DNA from: Ustilago trichophora | Lineage: Eukaryota > Basidiomycota > Ustilaginomycetes > Ustilaginales > Ustilaginaceae | DNA: 64,000 nucleotides | NCBI GenBank assembly: GCA_900323505.1 | Contig: OOIN01000003.1 | Span: forward strand, 1,674,001-1,738,000 | Direction of reading: 5' to 3' | Shown here: piece after piece, positions 50,069 through 60,614 of the stretch | Numbering within the stretch: the first letter of the stretch is position 1 | Layout of the letters: each line of letters begins with the position of its first letter | Translations under genes and position numbers: made by a program | Notes under the pieces: generated by a model | The model's database searches: none | Told to the model about the DNA's origin: nothing | The model's input: the letters and a program-made list of their open reading frames with translations, nothing else

Positions 50069-51010
50069 ATGTCGAGCAAGACCACCACATACCCTTTCCA
50101 TCAGGTGGACACCTTCACCGACACCCCATACTTTGGTAACCCAGTCGCCGTCGTCAACTGCCTCGACACTTCTCTTCGCATTCCAACCCAGGAGCAGATG
50201 CAGCGATTCGCCACATGGACCAACTTGTCGGAAACCACATTCTTGCTTCCTCCCACCCCTGGCTCGGGCGCCGACTACAGACTCAAGATCTTTACCCCCG
50301 TCGAAGAGCTTCCCTTTGCCGGCCATCCTACTCTCGGTAGCTGCCACTCGTTCCTCCGGCACCTCGGCGACTACCAAGCCTCTGCACTACTCACAGAACG
50401 CCAAGGCAAGCTCGTCCAGGAATGCGGTATTGGCCCAGTCTCACTCCAAGTCTCGCCCGACGGAACAACCGTCCGATTCCTCGCACCCGACTTTATTCGC
50501 CACGAACCAGTCGATCCCACCACCATCACACGTATCACCAAAGCCCTCTGTCTCGAATCCGACGATATCGTCGACGCCTACCATATCGACAACGGCCCTC
50601 GCTGGATCGGGATCAAACTGAGATCGGCCGAACAGGTGCTCAAGATCGACGTCAATGCACCCAGTTGCGACATTGGTTCTATTCGAGATCTCTTCCTCGG
50701 CTTCATTGGACCCTATGAAGGTGGCAAAAATGCAGAGGCGGAGAGCGTGGCGAACGAGGTCAGGGCGTTCGTGTTTGAAGATATCGGAGAAGATCCTGTC
50801 ACAGGGTCGCTCAATGCTGGATTTGCAAAGTGGCTCGAGTCGACGGGTGAAAGTCCCGCGGACGAGTACACCAATTCGCAGGGTACAGCAATCGGGCGAA
50901 AAGGCAGGATCAGTGTCAAGGTGGATAGATCGAAGGGCGAAAATGGCAGGCCGGAAATCTGGATCGGTGGATCGTGCGTCGTCTGTGTCGACGGTGTCGT
51001 TCACATCTAA
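50069..51010 (+). CDS. PhzF-family isomerase/epimerase-like protein
   Basis: Predicted 313-residue enzyme of the PhzF/diaminopimelate-epimerase fold. The N-terminal domain carries FHQVDTFTDTPYFGNPVAVV and NLSETTFLLPP, in which Glu55 occupies the position of the catalytic Glu of PhzF. Further motifs are LKIFTPVEELPFAGHPTLGS and, in the second domain, FEDIGEDPVTGSLNAGFAKW, which also fits the family. The start at 50069 has no competing in-frame ATG. Substrate is not known; fungal members are usually uncharacterised, and phenazine synthesis should not be inferred. Length is normal for the family, and no targeting signal is seen. The gene converges with the PhoD gene, with 119 nt between stops. 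Confidence 0.93.
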   Translation: MSSKTTTYPFHQVDTFTDTPYFGNPVAVVNCLDTSLRIPTQEQMQRFATWTNLSETTFLLPPTPGSGADYRLKIFTPVEELPFAGHPTLGSCHSFLRHLGDYQASALLTERQGKLVQECGIGPVSLQVSPDGTTVRFLAPDFIRHEPVDPTTITRITKALCLESDDIVDAYHIDNGPRWIGIKLRSAEQVLKIDVNAPSCDIGSIRDLFLGFIGPYEGGKNAEAESVANEVRAFVFEDIGEDPVTGSLNAGFAKWLESTGESPADEYTNSQGTAIGRKGRISVKVDRSKGENGRPEIWIGGSCVVCVDGVVHI

Positions 51011-51129
51011 TCGTCCCTCATCATCTAATGTATCACACTGAAGCCTCGTTAACAATCACAAAGCGCGCCAATAAATCATTTCATTGAAGATTGCTGGGAT
51101 CTTAACGGGGCTCGCACACAGCAACAAGC

Positions 51130-53208
51130 CTAGTTCTGAGCCACGAAAGCAGTACCGTTCCACTTCTGCTTGGTGTAGTCGACCGCCTGGGACTGAAGGC
51201 TGCCCGAGTTGGGGCTGATACCGTAGTTGATAGGGCGGGTGAGCTTGTTGGCGCCCTTCTTGACGTTGAACTGGGCAACAAGTAGCTCCTCGCTGTTGGG
51301 GTTGGTGTTGTTGACGTAGCCGTAGAACTGGGCATTGCAGTCGGTCTTGGTAAACTCGATCTCAAAGTAGCCCCGGTGTGCGCCCTCGGCCCACTGCAGG
51401 TTCCTGTTGATCGAGACGAGCTTCTTGGCGTTCTGAGTGTACTTCTCCTCGGTCAGGTTGGCACCGTAGGACGAGGGGGAGGAGACGGCAGTACCAGCGA
51501 ACTCGACAGCGATACTGCCTTCACCAGTGACAGGGTCGTACTGGGTGTTGTTGAGACGATTCTCGGGGACGGTGTCGTACACCCAATTGGCGTGGGAGTC
51601 ACCGGCTAGGATGACTGTGTTGTCGATCTTGTTGTCAACGATGGTGTCAAAGAGACGACGACGGTTAGATCGGTATCCCTGCCAAGCATCGTAGTTGTAC
51701 ATGAAGCTGGGCGATCCGTAGTTCTGCCAGTTGACAATGATCTGCTGGGCCAGGACCTGCAGTTAGGAAATGCGGAGAAAACGGTGCCAGGATGGGCGTA
51801 GTCAGTATGGGCAGCACCATGCGAATCCAAGATGAAGCTAGGTACATACCTTCCAAGTAGCTCCGCGGCTCTCAGACTCGATCATGTTGCGATACAGCCA
51901 TTGCTCTTGCTTTCCACCCATGAGGGAGCGATCAGTGTCGTTGCTCAAGGCAGCTATCTGGGCAGTGTTGTAGTAAACATCAGTGATATCGCGGTCAAAG
52001 TTCCTTGTGTCGAGCAGGAAGAGGTCAGCGAGCTTTCCATAGCGGAACGACCTCCAGATACGAAGAGAATCGGTGGTGTCAACCTGACGAATGGGCATCC
52101 ACTCGTAGTAAGCCTTGACAGCGGCGAGCTTGCGCTCGGTGAAGCGAACACTGCGAACGGCACCAGAGTCGGTGTTGTTGCCATCTGCAGTGCCATGGTT
52201 GTACGAGTTGTCGGCGACCTCATGGTCGTCCCAAGTGCCGAAGAAGGCCATCTCACGGTGGAGGGCTTGAAGATCCTTGTCCTTTCTGTAAGAGCCGTAT
52301 CGCAGACGGTAGTCGGAGAGGCTGACGATTTCGTGGTCTGGCTCAGGGACACGGTTGAGCGAGCGACCATCACCGTACGTGTTTTCGCCCGCAACCTTCT
52401 GACCGTCACCACGAGCCTCGTAGATGTAGTCGCCGACGTGGACAAAGAAGTCAGCACCGTTCTTGCGTGCGGCAGCGGCGCGGTAGGCGTTGAAGTAGCC
52501 GAAGGGGAGGTTGGAGCACGAGAAGACGGCAAGCTTGAGCGAGTCAATATCCTCGTCGTTGTACTCGGGGATCGACTTGAAGCTTCCAACGGGGGAAACA
52601 ACAGAGTGATCGTGGCACGAGAAGAATCGATAGTAGTACTTTGTCTTGGGAGACAGACCGGTGGTCTCTACCTTGAACGAGTAGTCGACCTCACTGGTGG
52701 TCCAGGCGTAGCTGTCGTCGACGAGGTTGTCCTTGGACCAGTCGTCTTTGCTCTTCGAGGTCTGGTATCGCAAGCAGACGGGGAGGTTAGTGTTGGCGTC
52801 CTCGGGCACAGGGTGCGTCCAGAGGATAGCCGAGTCAGGGTAAGGGTCACCCGCAGCAACACCGTAAGGGAAAGAGACCTTGCCCTTGTATGCATCGCGG
52901 CCATCTGAACCGTAGTTGCCGTCGTACTCCTCGACGAGGAAGTCGGCCTCGGTCTTGTACTGACCCTTGTTCTTCTTGCCGTTGTTGCGCTTGGCCTTGC
53001 CCTCAACCTTGGAGGTGACGTACTCGTCGTACGCACGCTTGCGAATCTGGGTGCCGATGTGCTCAATGTCGTGGCTGAGGCCATCACCGTTGCTGAGGGA
53101 GAGCGAGGGCGAGCGGTAGGCAAGGTTGCGCTCCAGAGGGGCCAGAGCGGACACCGAGACGGTGAGCGCAGCGGCAAGCGCCGCAAAAGGTGCGAGGATG
53201 GTCTTCAT
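51130..53208 (-). CDS. Secreted PhoD-type alkaline phosphatase/phosphodiesterase
   Basis: Predicted 661-residue secreted metallophosphoesterase. Exon 1 is 51850-53208, the intron 51757-51849 (GTATGT...TGCAG, 93 nt, phase 0) and exon 2 51130-51756. The signal peptide is residues 1-20 (FAALAAALTVSVSA), and IRKR at 55-58 is a likely Kex2 site that would release a propeptide. The N-terminal Ig-like domain (FPYGVAAGDPYPDSAILWTH) precedes the catalytic domain with FFVHVGDYIYEARGD, FFGTWDDHEVADNSYNHG and, in exon 2, LAGDSHANWVYD; these supply the Fe/Ca ligands of PhoD enzymes. The C-terminus ends in a beta-rich region (FYGYVNNTNPNSEELLVAQF). It would release phosphate from extracellular phosphodiesters. 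A TATA box lies about 65 nt upstream. Confidence 0.93.
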
Positions 53209-54480
53209 GGCTCGCGAACTTGGTTGGTGTTAAGCGCAGAAAGCAGGCGTCACGGCAAGGTCACGCTGGGGTTATATACATTCCGAAGGGTAGCTCCCTG
53301 TAGAGCTAGGTCCAGCGTAACGGTCGTCGGGCCGACGAAGCTTTGAAGGGTCGTGCGCAGATACCATCCTTCTGACGAATGGCGAGGAAGATCGTCAGTC
53401 TCTTTGAAGAAGCAAGAACCTTGGTAGCCGCAGACAGTTGAGGACCCACGTTTAGCCTCGCTTGAGAGGTTCTTCTGCATGAGGCTAGCGGTTGCTTGGC
53501 GAGTGAGCAAGCACAGACCTTCCAAAAATATTATTTTTTTCGCGGCAAGAGGGGAATGTCGCCGGCTATCTACTCTTCTACTTTTCGCCATCCCAACCAG
53601 CCTTTCCACAGATTCGTCGTCGATCCGAATGCTGATCACAGCGCTGCATCGTCGTACAAGCTCGACCATATGCCAATCGAGACACAGCATCAGAACGTGG
53701 ACGTCAGACACATGCGTCTAGAAATACGAGTTCCGCTGTGAAGTGCTTTAGTTGCTAAAAGCCGATGCCACAGCACGATGCACAAAGCTTCTGGCTACAA
53801 TGACACCATTGGATCCACGATCTGCGGAGGAGACAGCAAATCGGAGCAACATCATTGGGCCATCGATGCTCCACCTCGATGTGCTTCGAAGCCTGCGGTC
53901 TTTGCCTTTCCGATTGTCGAACCGGAGGTTGCTTTCAGCAGCAAAGCATGCAGGAGGAGCAGCGGCAATCCTTTTGTTTTTTCTTTGTCTCTCGAGAAAT
54001 TTCCCGGGGCCCGCCAAGACGAAGCGCATAAGCGAGCCAAGAACGTGGACACCTTTCCAAGCTTCGCCTGCGCGTTACCACTACTATCACGTCAACACAA
54101 TTCCACTCTGCTCGCCCATCCACTTTCTTCTTGTTCAGAGGACATCATCAACTTTGGTCGTGTATGCAGAAGAATGAAGTCAGTGGGGCGATGCAGACGG
54201 ATACAGGGAAAGGGCCAGGAACGTGTCCCTCGTCGATGTTCGGATGGATTGCACCCGAAGCACGAAAAGAGAGAAAACGGAAGCTTGATCTGCGCACCCT
54301 CGTGGACCCTTCTTCCTCTTCTCCTCTTTCTCTCTGCTCTCACGATGCCCTATTTTGGCTTGTTGAGGGTCGATCCTTCACGTGATTGGCACAGTTCCTC
54401 ACATAGGCCTCATTGGCTGCACAGATTGACCGGATCGTTTGCAATTCAAAGCACGGTGAAGACCGACAACGCCGTGTGAG
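53209..54480. promoter_or_regulatory. Upstream region of the PhoD gene
   Basis: The 1.27-kb gap between two minus-strand genes holds the PhoD promoter and the 3' flank of the phytase-like gene. A plus-strand frame of 233 codons (53778-54479) has irregular composition and no recognisable domain, so I do not call it. Confidence 0.45.
53272..53278 (-). promoter_or_regulatory. TATA box of the PhoD gene
   Basis: The minus strand reads GTATATAACC about 65 nt before the ATG at 53208, a well-formed TATATAA element. Confidence 0.55.
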
Positions 54481-56025
54481 CTAAGCGGACAAACCAAGAC
54501 GAGAAAGCAAGTCGCCCCTGTTGACACCGGGCAACTTGACCTTGAAGACAAACAGCTGGGTAGGAACATCTTGAGGGTAAGCTGCCGAGTAGTCACCGAT
54601 CGCCCTCATGTATCCGCTCTTGGTCTGGAAGTCATTGTCGCTGATTGAAAGGATGAAGTACTCGTCCTTGTCAAAGCTGCTGTCATCGCTGGATTTGGGC
54701 AAGGTGGGGAGCAAGATCAAGCTTTCAATCTTTGCCGCCAGCAGAGTGGGGTCCACAGGATCGCCCGAGCCGTGCATGCCGAACTTGCCCAAGTCGGTCG
54801 TGTAGTCGACGAGGCTGCTGTAAGCAGCGAGATCGATCCCGCTGGCGAGCTTGCCGCCCGGGGCGATGGCACCGGTAGCCTGGTCGTACTTGGTACCAGC
54901 AAGGTTCGTAGCAGTGGAGAGGTCAAGGATGTCGATGTGCTTGTAGTTGACACCCGAATCGTCGCTGCCGAATCCGTTGCCGTCACGGACGAGGAGTCCG
55001 ACCGTCTTGTGACCGATGTAGATGAGGTCGCTGACATTGCGAGCCTTGCCCTTCTTTGAGACAGGAACCTTGTAGGCGTACTCGGCAATGAGTTTGACTC
55101 CATCTCCAGGGTTGGCACCAGCCTGATAGTTGGTCACGCCAGAGAGTGAAGAGATGTCCCACTCAAAGATGCGGAGGTAGGGTGCGCCGTCACCGCCATC
55201 CTGAACGAGACCGGCTTGGAGGACAGCAAAGAGCTGGTTGCCATCCCACGAAACAGCCATGCCCTCGAAGCCTGCATTCGGACTACGGCCCGAATCAGGG
55301 ACAGCTTTGGACGTGAAGTTGTACTTGCCATTGATGCGGGGCAGGACGGCCTCGGGTGAAGTGATATAGGCGATGATGGTACCGTCAGCAGCAACCTTGT
55401 AGATACCGGGCGTGTATTCTTCCGAGACCCAGAAGGTGCCATCTGGGTTGGCAGAGAAGCCCTCGGTGTCAAAGGAGAGCGAAGCTGCGTTACGTGGTGC
55501 ATTGGCGGCAGCAAGAGGGCCATCGTTGGTTCCGCTCCCGCTCAGACCACCGGTCCTCGTAAGTGTAGGATCCAGGCCGGTGGTGTTCTTTGCGTTGACC
55601 GACTCATGGTAGTAGAGCGAGTCACGGTAAGTGAGGCTGAAGAGCTTGCTCGCCTGACTGAAGGGCAAGTCGTCGGAGCCGGTGTACTCCTGGAACTGGA
55701 AATCAAACTTGTGATGACGAGCGACGTAGTCGATGGTGGTCTCGACGTTGTAACCACGGTCGGGTTGAAGGTAGAGCTGGCCAGAGTAAATATCTCCATT
55801 GCGAGAAAACTTGCCTGGCACAAGACCACCTGCAGAGCCGATACCGCCGATGGTCTCATTGTTGCTGTCCCTGTTGCTGGCAGAGTACTGTCCGATGGCG
55901 ACGAGACCCTTGGAGCTGAAGTCGGCAGGGTCGATGCCGCTCCCGCGAGTACGAATCGCAGCGCCCGATACGCCAGAGGCAAGGGCGGAAAAGACTGGCA
56001 GCACCAGCGCAAATTTGGCCAACAT
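54481..56025 (-). CDS. Secreted phytase-like esterase (PF13449-type)
   Basis: Predicted 514-residue secreted protein. The start at 56025 gives a signal peptide, MLAKFALVLPVFSALASGVSGA; an in-frame ATG at 56142 would add 39 hydrophilic residues before it, so the shorter form is preferred. The body is a beta-propeller-like esterase of the phytase-like family, with repeated motifs: LSFDTEGFSANPDGTFWVSE, NAGFEGMAVSWDGNQLFAVL and VSDLIYIGHKTVGLLVRDGN. The region YTPGIYKVAADGTIIAYI is typical of the repeat blades. Some members act on phosphate esters, and others have unknown substrates; neighbouring PhoD (1.3 kb away) suggests a shared phosphate-scavenging theme, but there is no operon in fungi and this is only inference. 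Several N-glycosylation sites are present. C-terminal residues are VNRGDLLSRLGLSA. Confidence 0.85.
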   Translation of the reverse strand: MLAKFALVLPVFSALASGVSGAAIRTRGSGIDPADFSSKGLVAIGQYSASNRDSNNETIGGIGSAGGLVPGKFSRNGDIYSGQLYLQPDRGYNVETTIDYVARHHKFDFQFQEYTGSDDLPFSQASKLFSLTYRDSLYYHESVNAKNTTGLDPTLTRTGGLSGSGTNDGPLAAANAPRNAASLSFDTEGFSANPDGTFWVSEEYTPGIYKVAADGTIIAYITSPEAVLPRINGKYNFTSKAVPDSGRSPNAGFEGMAVSWDGNQLFAVLQAGLVQDGGDGAPYLRIFEWDISSLSGVTNYQAGANPGDGVKLIAEYAYKVPVSKKGKARNVSDLIYIGHKTVGLLVRDGNGFGSDDSGVNYKHIDILDLSTATNLAGTKYDQATGAIAPGGKLASGIDLAAYSSLVDYTTDLGKFGMHGSGDPVDPTLLAAKIESLILLPTLPKSSDDSSFDKDEYFILSISDNDFQTKSGYMRAIGDYSAAYPQDVPTQLFVFKVKLPGVNRGDLLSRLGLSA

Positions 56026-56933
56026 TCTTTCTTTCAGGAGAGTGTGCTGATGTTGTTGGGAGTGGCGGAGATAGTTGGAGTCCATGTCGTTTTTAACCTT
56101 TTCTCCCGCGATAGGGTCGGGCTGTGTCTTACCCACCAACATCAGAGGCAGCGGCAACGAATTTCCGCATCGCGCTAAACCTTAGCCTTTCCGGTCCCAG
56201 TCTTGTCATTGCAGGCCAGCGAAGGAGTATGCATGGTTTCCATCCGTCCGCCCACAACGCTAGCTCAAGTTAAAATCGGTTTTGCTCTCTTTCTCTGTCA
56301 AGTGTTGAAGTGTTGTTGTTGATGAAAGGAAGAAGCGGAGTTGCGCTATTGCTCGCTTAGTTGCCGTAGCTCTGCACGATGGCACGTTCGCTGTTGTGCA
56401 GCGGCTCAAGTTGCGCCAATTCCCGCTTTGAGAGCTGTCAAACGACCGGAAATTTTAAAAAGCGCTTCCATTTTCAAGAATATCAAAAATACATGACAGC
56501 TCTTGACTTGACTGCCAGTGCATTGCCGCTCCTACCCATCTGTCCTTCCACCGCCCCCTTCTTCACCTCACAACTCCACGTTACAGCCCAAGTTCAAAGG
56601 CGGATATCGGAGTCTGACTGCCATGTACTGTGAAGTGTCGAGACTTCTGTGTTGGTGCCCTGCGATGGCGACTGAAGGCAGTTCCGGCGGTGGAACGTAG
56701 GATGCCCGAATTCCGGAAAATCTTGCACCTCCACCTCAATCCTTCTGACGAAACCCTGCATGGAGGAACGGAGTCGGCAAGCCAGGGTGCACATCAGCTG
56801 GCGAAGGAGCGTCAAGATAGTGACAGATCAGCCGTCATCTGAATGACTACCATCACCATCTTGTAGCGGGCTCAATCTTTCAAAGTGTCAATTCGTTGGA
56901 GAGTCACCGTCGGCCAGGTGCGAGTCTGACAAC
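56026..56933. promoter_or_regulatory. Divergent promoter region
   Basis: The 908-nt gap separates the phytase-like gene from the mitochondrial carrier. It contains CT-rich and GTTGTTGTTG runs near 56290 and 56310. Short open frames show no protein-like character. No RNA gene is seen. Confidence 0.4.
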
Positions 56934-58103
56934 ATGGACACAGTCGTCGCTGGTGCAGCAGCGGCTTTCACGGTGGACCTCCTTATCTATCCTCTCGACA
57001 CACTCAAGACTCGACTCCAAGCACCAGACTATGCGACCCGTTTTCCATCAGGGAGAGGCCTCTATGGCGGTCTATACCAAGGTGTTGGCAGTGTCATCAT
57101 TGCCACGCTCCCAGCCGCTGGGTTGTTCTTCACGACATATGAGCAGACGAAGAGCGTTCTAGCTTCGTCGAGCTCACCACTTGCAAATGCACCGCCGGCG
57201 CTGTCGCACATGCTTGCCAGCTCGACGGCCGAGCTTGTATCCTGTCTCGTCCTAACGCCAGCTGAGATCATCAAGCAGCGAGCGCAGGTTGTCAACAAAC
57301 AACAAAGCCGCACCCATTCCACATCCGGCGCAGGGGGCTCCACGTCGTGTCCTGCAACCACAGCCGCTGGCGCAGCAAAGGAGGTGATCGAAAACGCAGG
57401 GCCTGGCGAGTCCAAGTCGCAGATCGCAAAGGAAACGGTAAAGCATGCAGCCGATAAGGTGACCAAGCAGGCCCCAGCTGGAAGTGCCGCCTCGACAGCG
57501 AGAAATGTCGTACTTGATGCACAGGAGAAGCTGCATCAGATGAGCTCCAAGTCCGGGCCTCGTTCCACATTAGTACCTCTAGCTTCCACTTTTGGTCGCT
57601 CGTATCTGGCACTAGCTGGTCGAAACCTGCCTTTTACAGCACTTCAGTTTCCGATCTACGAATCACTCCGAGAGACCTTCGGCAAGTGGGCAGGCATCAA
57701 AGCAGGGACGCACAAAGAAGATGGAGGGGTCGACGACGTGCGCTCTTCAGAGGACTTCAGAAGGAAAGCAGCTCAGGACGAGACGAGCGTTGCGACCGAA
57801 TTCACCAAAGCTGGGCTAGTTGCCGGAGGGTCAGCTGCGATAGCCGGATCCTTTGCGGCGGTGGTCACGACACCGATTGACGTGGCCAAGACGAGAATCA
57901 TGCTGGACACCGGCGTGAAAGGCTCGTTGGGTGTGATGGCGACAATAAAGGAGATCGCTATGAAAGAGGGCTGGAAAGCACTGATGAAGGGAGGTGCTCT
58001 TAGAGGTGCATGGACTGCGTTGGGTGCCGGCGTGTACTTGGGCAGTTATGAGGCTGGCAGGCTGTGGTGGAGAGACAGACAGCATAGGATGAAGAATGCA
58101 TGA
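56934..58103 (+). CDS. Mitochondrial carrier family protein, S-adenosylmethionine-carrier-like
   Basis: Predicted 389-residue SLC25 carrier of the inner mitochondrial membrane. The three signature motifs are present: YPLDTLKTRLQ in repeat 1, TPAEIIKQRAQ in repeat 2 and TPIDVAKTRIM in repeat 3. The opening, VVAGAAAAFTVDLLIYPLDT, then GLYQGVGSVIIATLPAAGLFF, is closest to Pet8/SAM carriers and their relatives such as Mme1. Repeat 2 is interrupted by about 90 residues rich in Ala, Lys and Ser (QSRTHSTSGAGG to LHQMSSKSG), which is the reason for the length of 389 versus about 300 for typical carriers. The second helix of repeat 2 resumes at RSYLALAGRNLPFTALQFPI. The exact substrate cannot be fixed from sequence alone. 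Confidence 0.88.
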   Translation: MDTVVAGAAAAFTVDLLIYPLDTLKTRLQAPDYATRFPSGRGLYGGLYQGVGSVIIATLPAAGLFFTTYEQTKSVLASSSSPLANAPPALSHMLASSTAELVSCLVLTPAEIIKQRAQVVNKQQSRTHSTSGAGGSTSCPATTAAGAAKEVIENAGPGESKSQIAKETVKHAADKVTKQAPAGSAASTARNVVLDAQEKLHQMSSKSGPRSTLVPLASTFGRSYLALAGRNLPFTALQFPIYESLRETFGKWAGIKAGTHKEDGGVDDVRSSEDFRRKAAQDETSVATEFTKAGLVAGGSAAIAGSFAAVVTTPIDVAKTRIMLDTGVKGSLGVMATIKEIAMKEGWKALMKGGALRGAWTALGAGVYLGSYEAGRLWWRDRQHRMKNA

Positions 58104-58505
58104 TCAACGGTGCATATACGAACTATTCCACATCTACCTTGTGTGCTGCTCTCACTGTGAAGATCAGAGCTCGTGGAACTGGTTGAGTCCACTGCAAGAA
58201 ACAAAGGTGGAAGACTGAGATGTTGTTGATGCCACGCGACCGCGAAATGTGAGTGGAGGCTTTGAGATGCGAGAGTTTATGGCTGAGCTTTGCAAGACCC
58301 TGCTTTTCTTCTCGCCTTCCAACCAACACCATCTGCAAACACACCTACTAGACGCACATTGTCGATATGCTCCCGCAAATAGCATCATAATCACACATGG
58401 CGGCGTTGGGTCCCCCACTAGAATCTGAGCGTTCCGTTTAGCTCTACCCTGATCAACTAGGCTCGCGACAGGTCGAAGCGGCCCTGCACCCACTGCTCCG
58501 CAACG
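58104..58505. other. Intergenic region between carrier and SLX1
   Basis: The 402-nt gap between two plus-strand genes contains no recognised element or gene. Confidence 0.4.
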
Positions 58506-60506
58506 ATGCCTTCCTCCGTCGCAAAGCACACCATCCCACCCTTCTACGCCTGCTACTTCCTTCGCTCGCTAGCCTCCCCTGGCACCACATATATCGGCTC
58601 CACTCCCGCACCTCCCCGCCGCAAACGCCAGCACAATGGAGACCTCACCCAAGGAGCGTACAAGACCGCTCGGGCTCGTCCTTGGGAGATGGAATGCATC
58701 GTCTATGGCTTCTCGTCCAAGATCGCCGCACTTCAACTCGAGTGGGCTTGGGCGAAACCACACCTCTCTCGTCACCTCAAGTTCTTGGCTGTGGAACACT
58801 CTGCGGACGGCGTAACATCAGACACAGCTGTCTGGGTAGGCATGCCGCTCTTCCCATCAACTAGCATGACACCAGGTCAGACTCGTTGGGGAAAACCAAA
58901 AAGACGAATGGCTAGACCTCCCTCAACACCGAACGCGAGACTCTTGGCTATGCGTGCACTGCTCCGCTCAGAACCTTTCTGCGGCTGGGGCCTCAAGCTG
59001 GCCTTTTTCACCGAATGGAGCTGGTTGGCTTACCAGAGACTCGAAGCAGCGAATCAGGCGCCAAGCAGCATATCAGCCCCACATTCCACGACGCGTTTGC
59101 AGTTGGAACGCTTCAGTCGATCAGGCAAGCCACTGCATCCGCTATACCCGATGGTGGTTTGCGATTTTGCCGGTGTGGATGGCAAACGCATCCCACTCGT
59201 TCATGTTTCGCCGCAACATCGAATAGATGCTGGTGTCGCCGACCAGCCGATCAAGAAGAGACTCAATTCGAGCAAGAAGCATCTCGACACGGAGGAGACT
59301 CCGCAATGGTCAGAAACGCTGCCTAGGTCGGCGAATCTGAAGGGCCTTGATGCTTGCGTGCAGGACTTTACCTCTTTCCCATCACCCCAACCTCCACCTC
59401 TGAGTACGGATCTGACAAAGAAGGTTAAGCGTGTGACGAAGGCGAGCAAGGAAGCGGCGATAGGGCAATCTGCTGTGGAGGACGAGGAAGCGGAGAAAGA
59501 AGCTGAGGATGAAGATGCCAGTGCAGAGGGAGCAACCACAGCGATCTCGCCTGCAGAAGCTGGATCTGCATCGGCGCTAGTGCTTCACAGGATGAGATTC
59601 GACGATCTCGACGTAGAAGAAAGCGAATGGAGGCGGTTCGAGCAAGCTATCTCTGCTCACCTCTCTTCGTCATCCAACAAGGCCGCTGGTGGTTCTATGA
59701 GCGACTTCATGCAGACCTGTGTGCAACGGTACATTGCTGCACAAGATGCACGCACGATCAACGACGCCGTGCCTGCCCCCACCGCACCCTGCGCGATATG
59801 TGACGAATCGATCGACCTCACCCGACAGCTGGACTTTGTGCTATGTCCTAGTCCACCTCGGAGCACCCTCCCGAACGCCACTGTTACAACCTCCAGCGTT
59901 GCAGAAGCAGGCTCGATGCACATAGATGATCAGAGTTGCAGCTCCGTATACCATCTTTCTTGCCTAGCCTCCTCGTTCCTTCAGCAGAGAGATAGCGGGG
60001 AAGGCGCAAATAGTAGCATGAATACTGTGCTTCCAACACATGGCGTCTGTCCTCATCATGCAGGAGAGCAAAAGGAGACGGCATTGTGGTCTGACGTGGT
60101 CAGAGCAATGTATCGACGTAGTGAGCGCTTTGAGCGCTTGTTGCAGCTTCTGATTCGGTCGGGTCGAACCCTGACGGAGCATCTCAATCCGCCCGAGGTC
60201 GAGGCAACGGCGAAGATTGCAAAGACTGGAAAGTCGAAGGGTCGGGCAAAGGCAGCCATCGAGGATGAATCACAAGTCGATTTGGATGCAGAACAGGCAG
60301 AGCAAGGCAAAACAGTCAAGAAAGCAAAAGCTACAGCTGGAAGGAAGCGGAGACAACCAGCAGTGGGCGTGGCAGAAGAAGCGCTAGATTCCATATCAGA
60401 AGCGCAAGTATCCGAGACAAGCACGGTCGAGGAAAAGAAGGCCAAAAGGAAAGCTCCGCGCAAAGCAAAGACAGTAGATCCTACCGATGTAATTGATCTC
60501 ACATGA
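58506..60506 (+). CDS. SLX1: Structure-specific endonuclease subunit SLX1
   Basis: Predicted 666-residue catalytic subunit of the Slx1-Slx4 nuclease, which cuts branched DNA such as flaps, forks and Holliday junctions. The GIY-YIG nuclease domain opens with [10 protein letters not shown] and [19 protein letters not shown], where the Tyr pair and Arg are catalytic; the metal-binding Glu is in [12 protein letters not shown]. After a long acidic linker ([16 protein letters not shown]), a zinc-binding PHD/RING-like domain follows with [26 protein letters not shown] and GVCPHH. The tail is Lys-rich ([18 protein letters not shown]) with a nuclear localisation character and ends VIDLT. The total is about twice the length of yeast Slx1 because of the linker and tail. 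An IDL-type end could be a SUMO-interaction motif (DVIDLT), known in this pathway. Confidence 0.92.
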   Translation: MPSSVAKHTIPPFYACYFLRSLASPGTTYIGSTPAPPRRKRQHNGDLTQGAYKTARARPWEMECIVYGFSSKIAALQLEWAWAKPHLSRHLKFLAVEHSADGVTSDTAVWVGMPLFPSTSMTPGQTRWGKPKRRMARPPSTPNARLLAMRALLRSEPFCGWGLKLAFFTEWSWLAYQRLEAANQAPSSISAPHSTTRLQLERFSRSGKPLHPLYPMVVCDFAGVDGKRIPLVHVSPQHRIDAGVADQPIKKRLNSSKKHLDTEETPQWSETLPRSANLKGLDACVQDFTSFPSPQPPPLSTDLTKKVKRVTKASKEAAIGQSAVEDEEAEKEAEDEDASAEGATTAISPAEAGSASALVLHRMRFDDLDVEESEWRRFEQAISAHLSSSSNKAAGGSMSDFMQTCVQRYIAAQDARTINDAVPAPTAPCAICDESIDLTRQLDFVLCPSPPRSTLPNATVTTSSVAEAGSMHIDDQSCSSVYHLSCLASSFLQQRDSGEGANSSMNTVLPTHGVCPHHAGEQKETALWSDVVRAMYRRSERFERLLQLLIRSGRTLTEHLNPPEVEATAKIAKTGKSKGRAKAAIEDESQVDLDAEQAEQGKTVKKAKATAGRKRRQPAVGVAEEALDSISEAQVSETSTVEEKKAKRKAPRKAKTVDPTDVIDLT

Positions 60507-60614
60507 TGTACAACACTCAATGCACGCAATCTTGTCGATCCTCGACCCCATGCACGAGATGAGATCATGAAGAGATGAGATTGCCCGGCATAACGTCATG
60601 TGCAGTACATATAT

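Noticed and set aside
51832..52908. 358-codon plus-strand open frame
   Set aside because: Antisense to PhoD exon 1; composition rich in Val and Gly, without domain.
53778..54479. 233-codon ATG frame between PhoD and the phytase-like gene
   Set aside because: Mixed composition, no domain, and overlaps the promoter of PhoD; length is possible by chance at this base composition.
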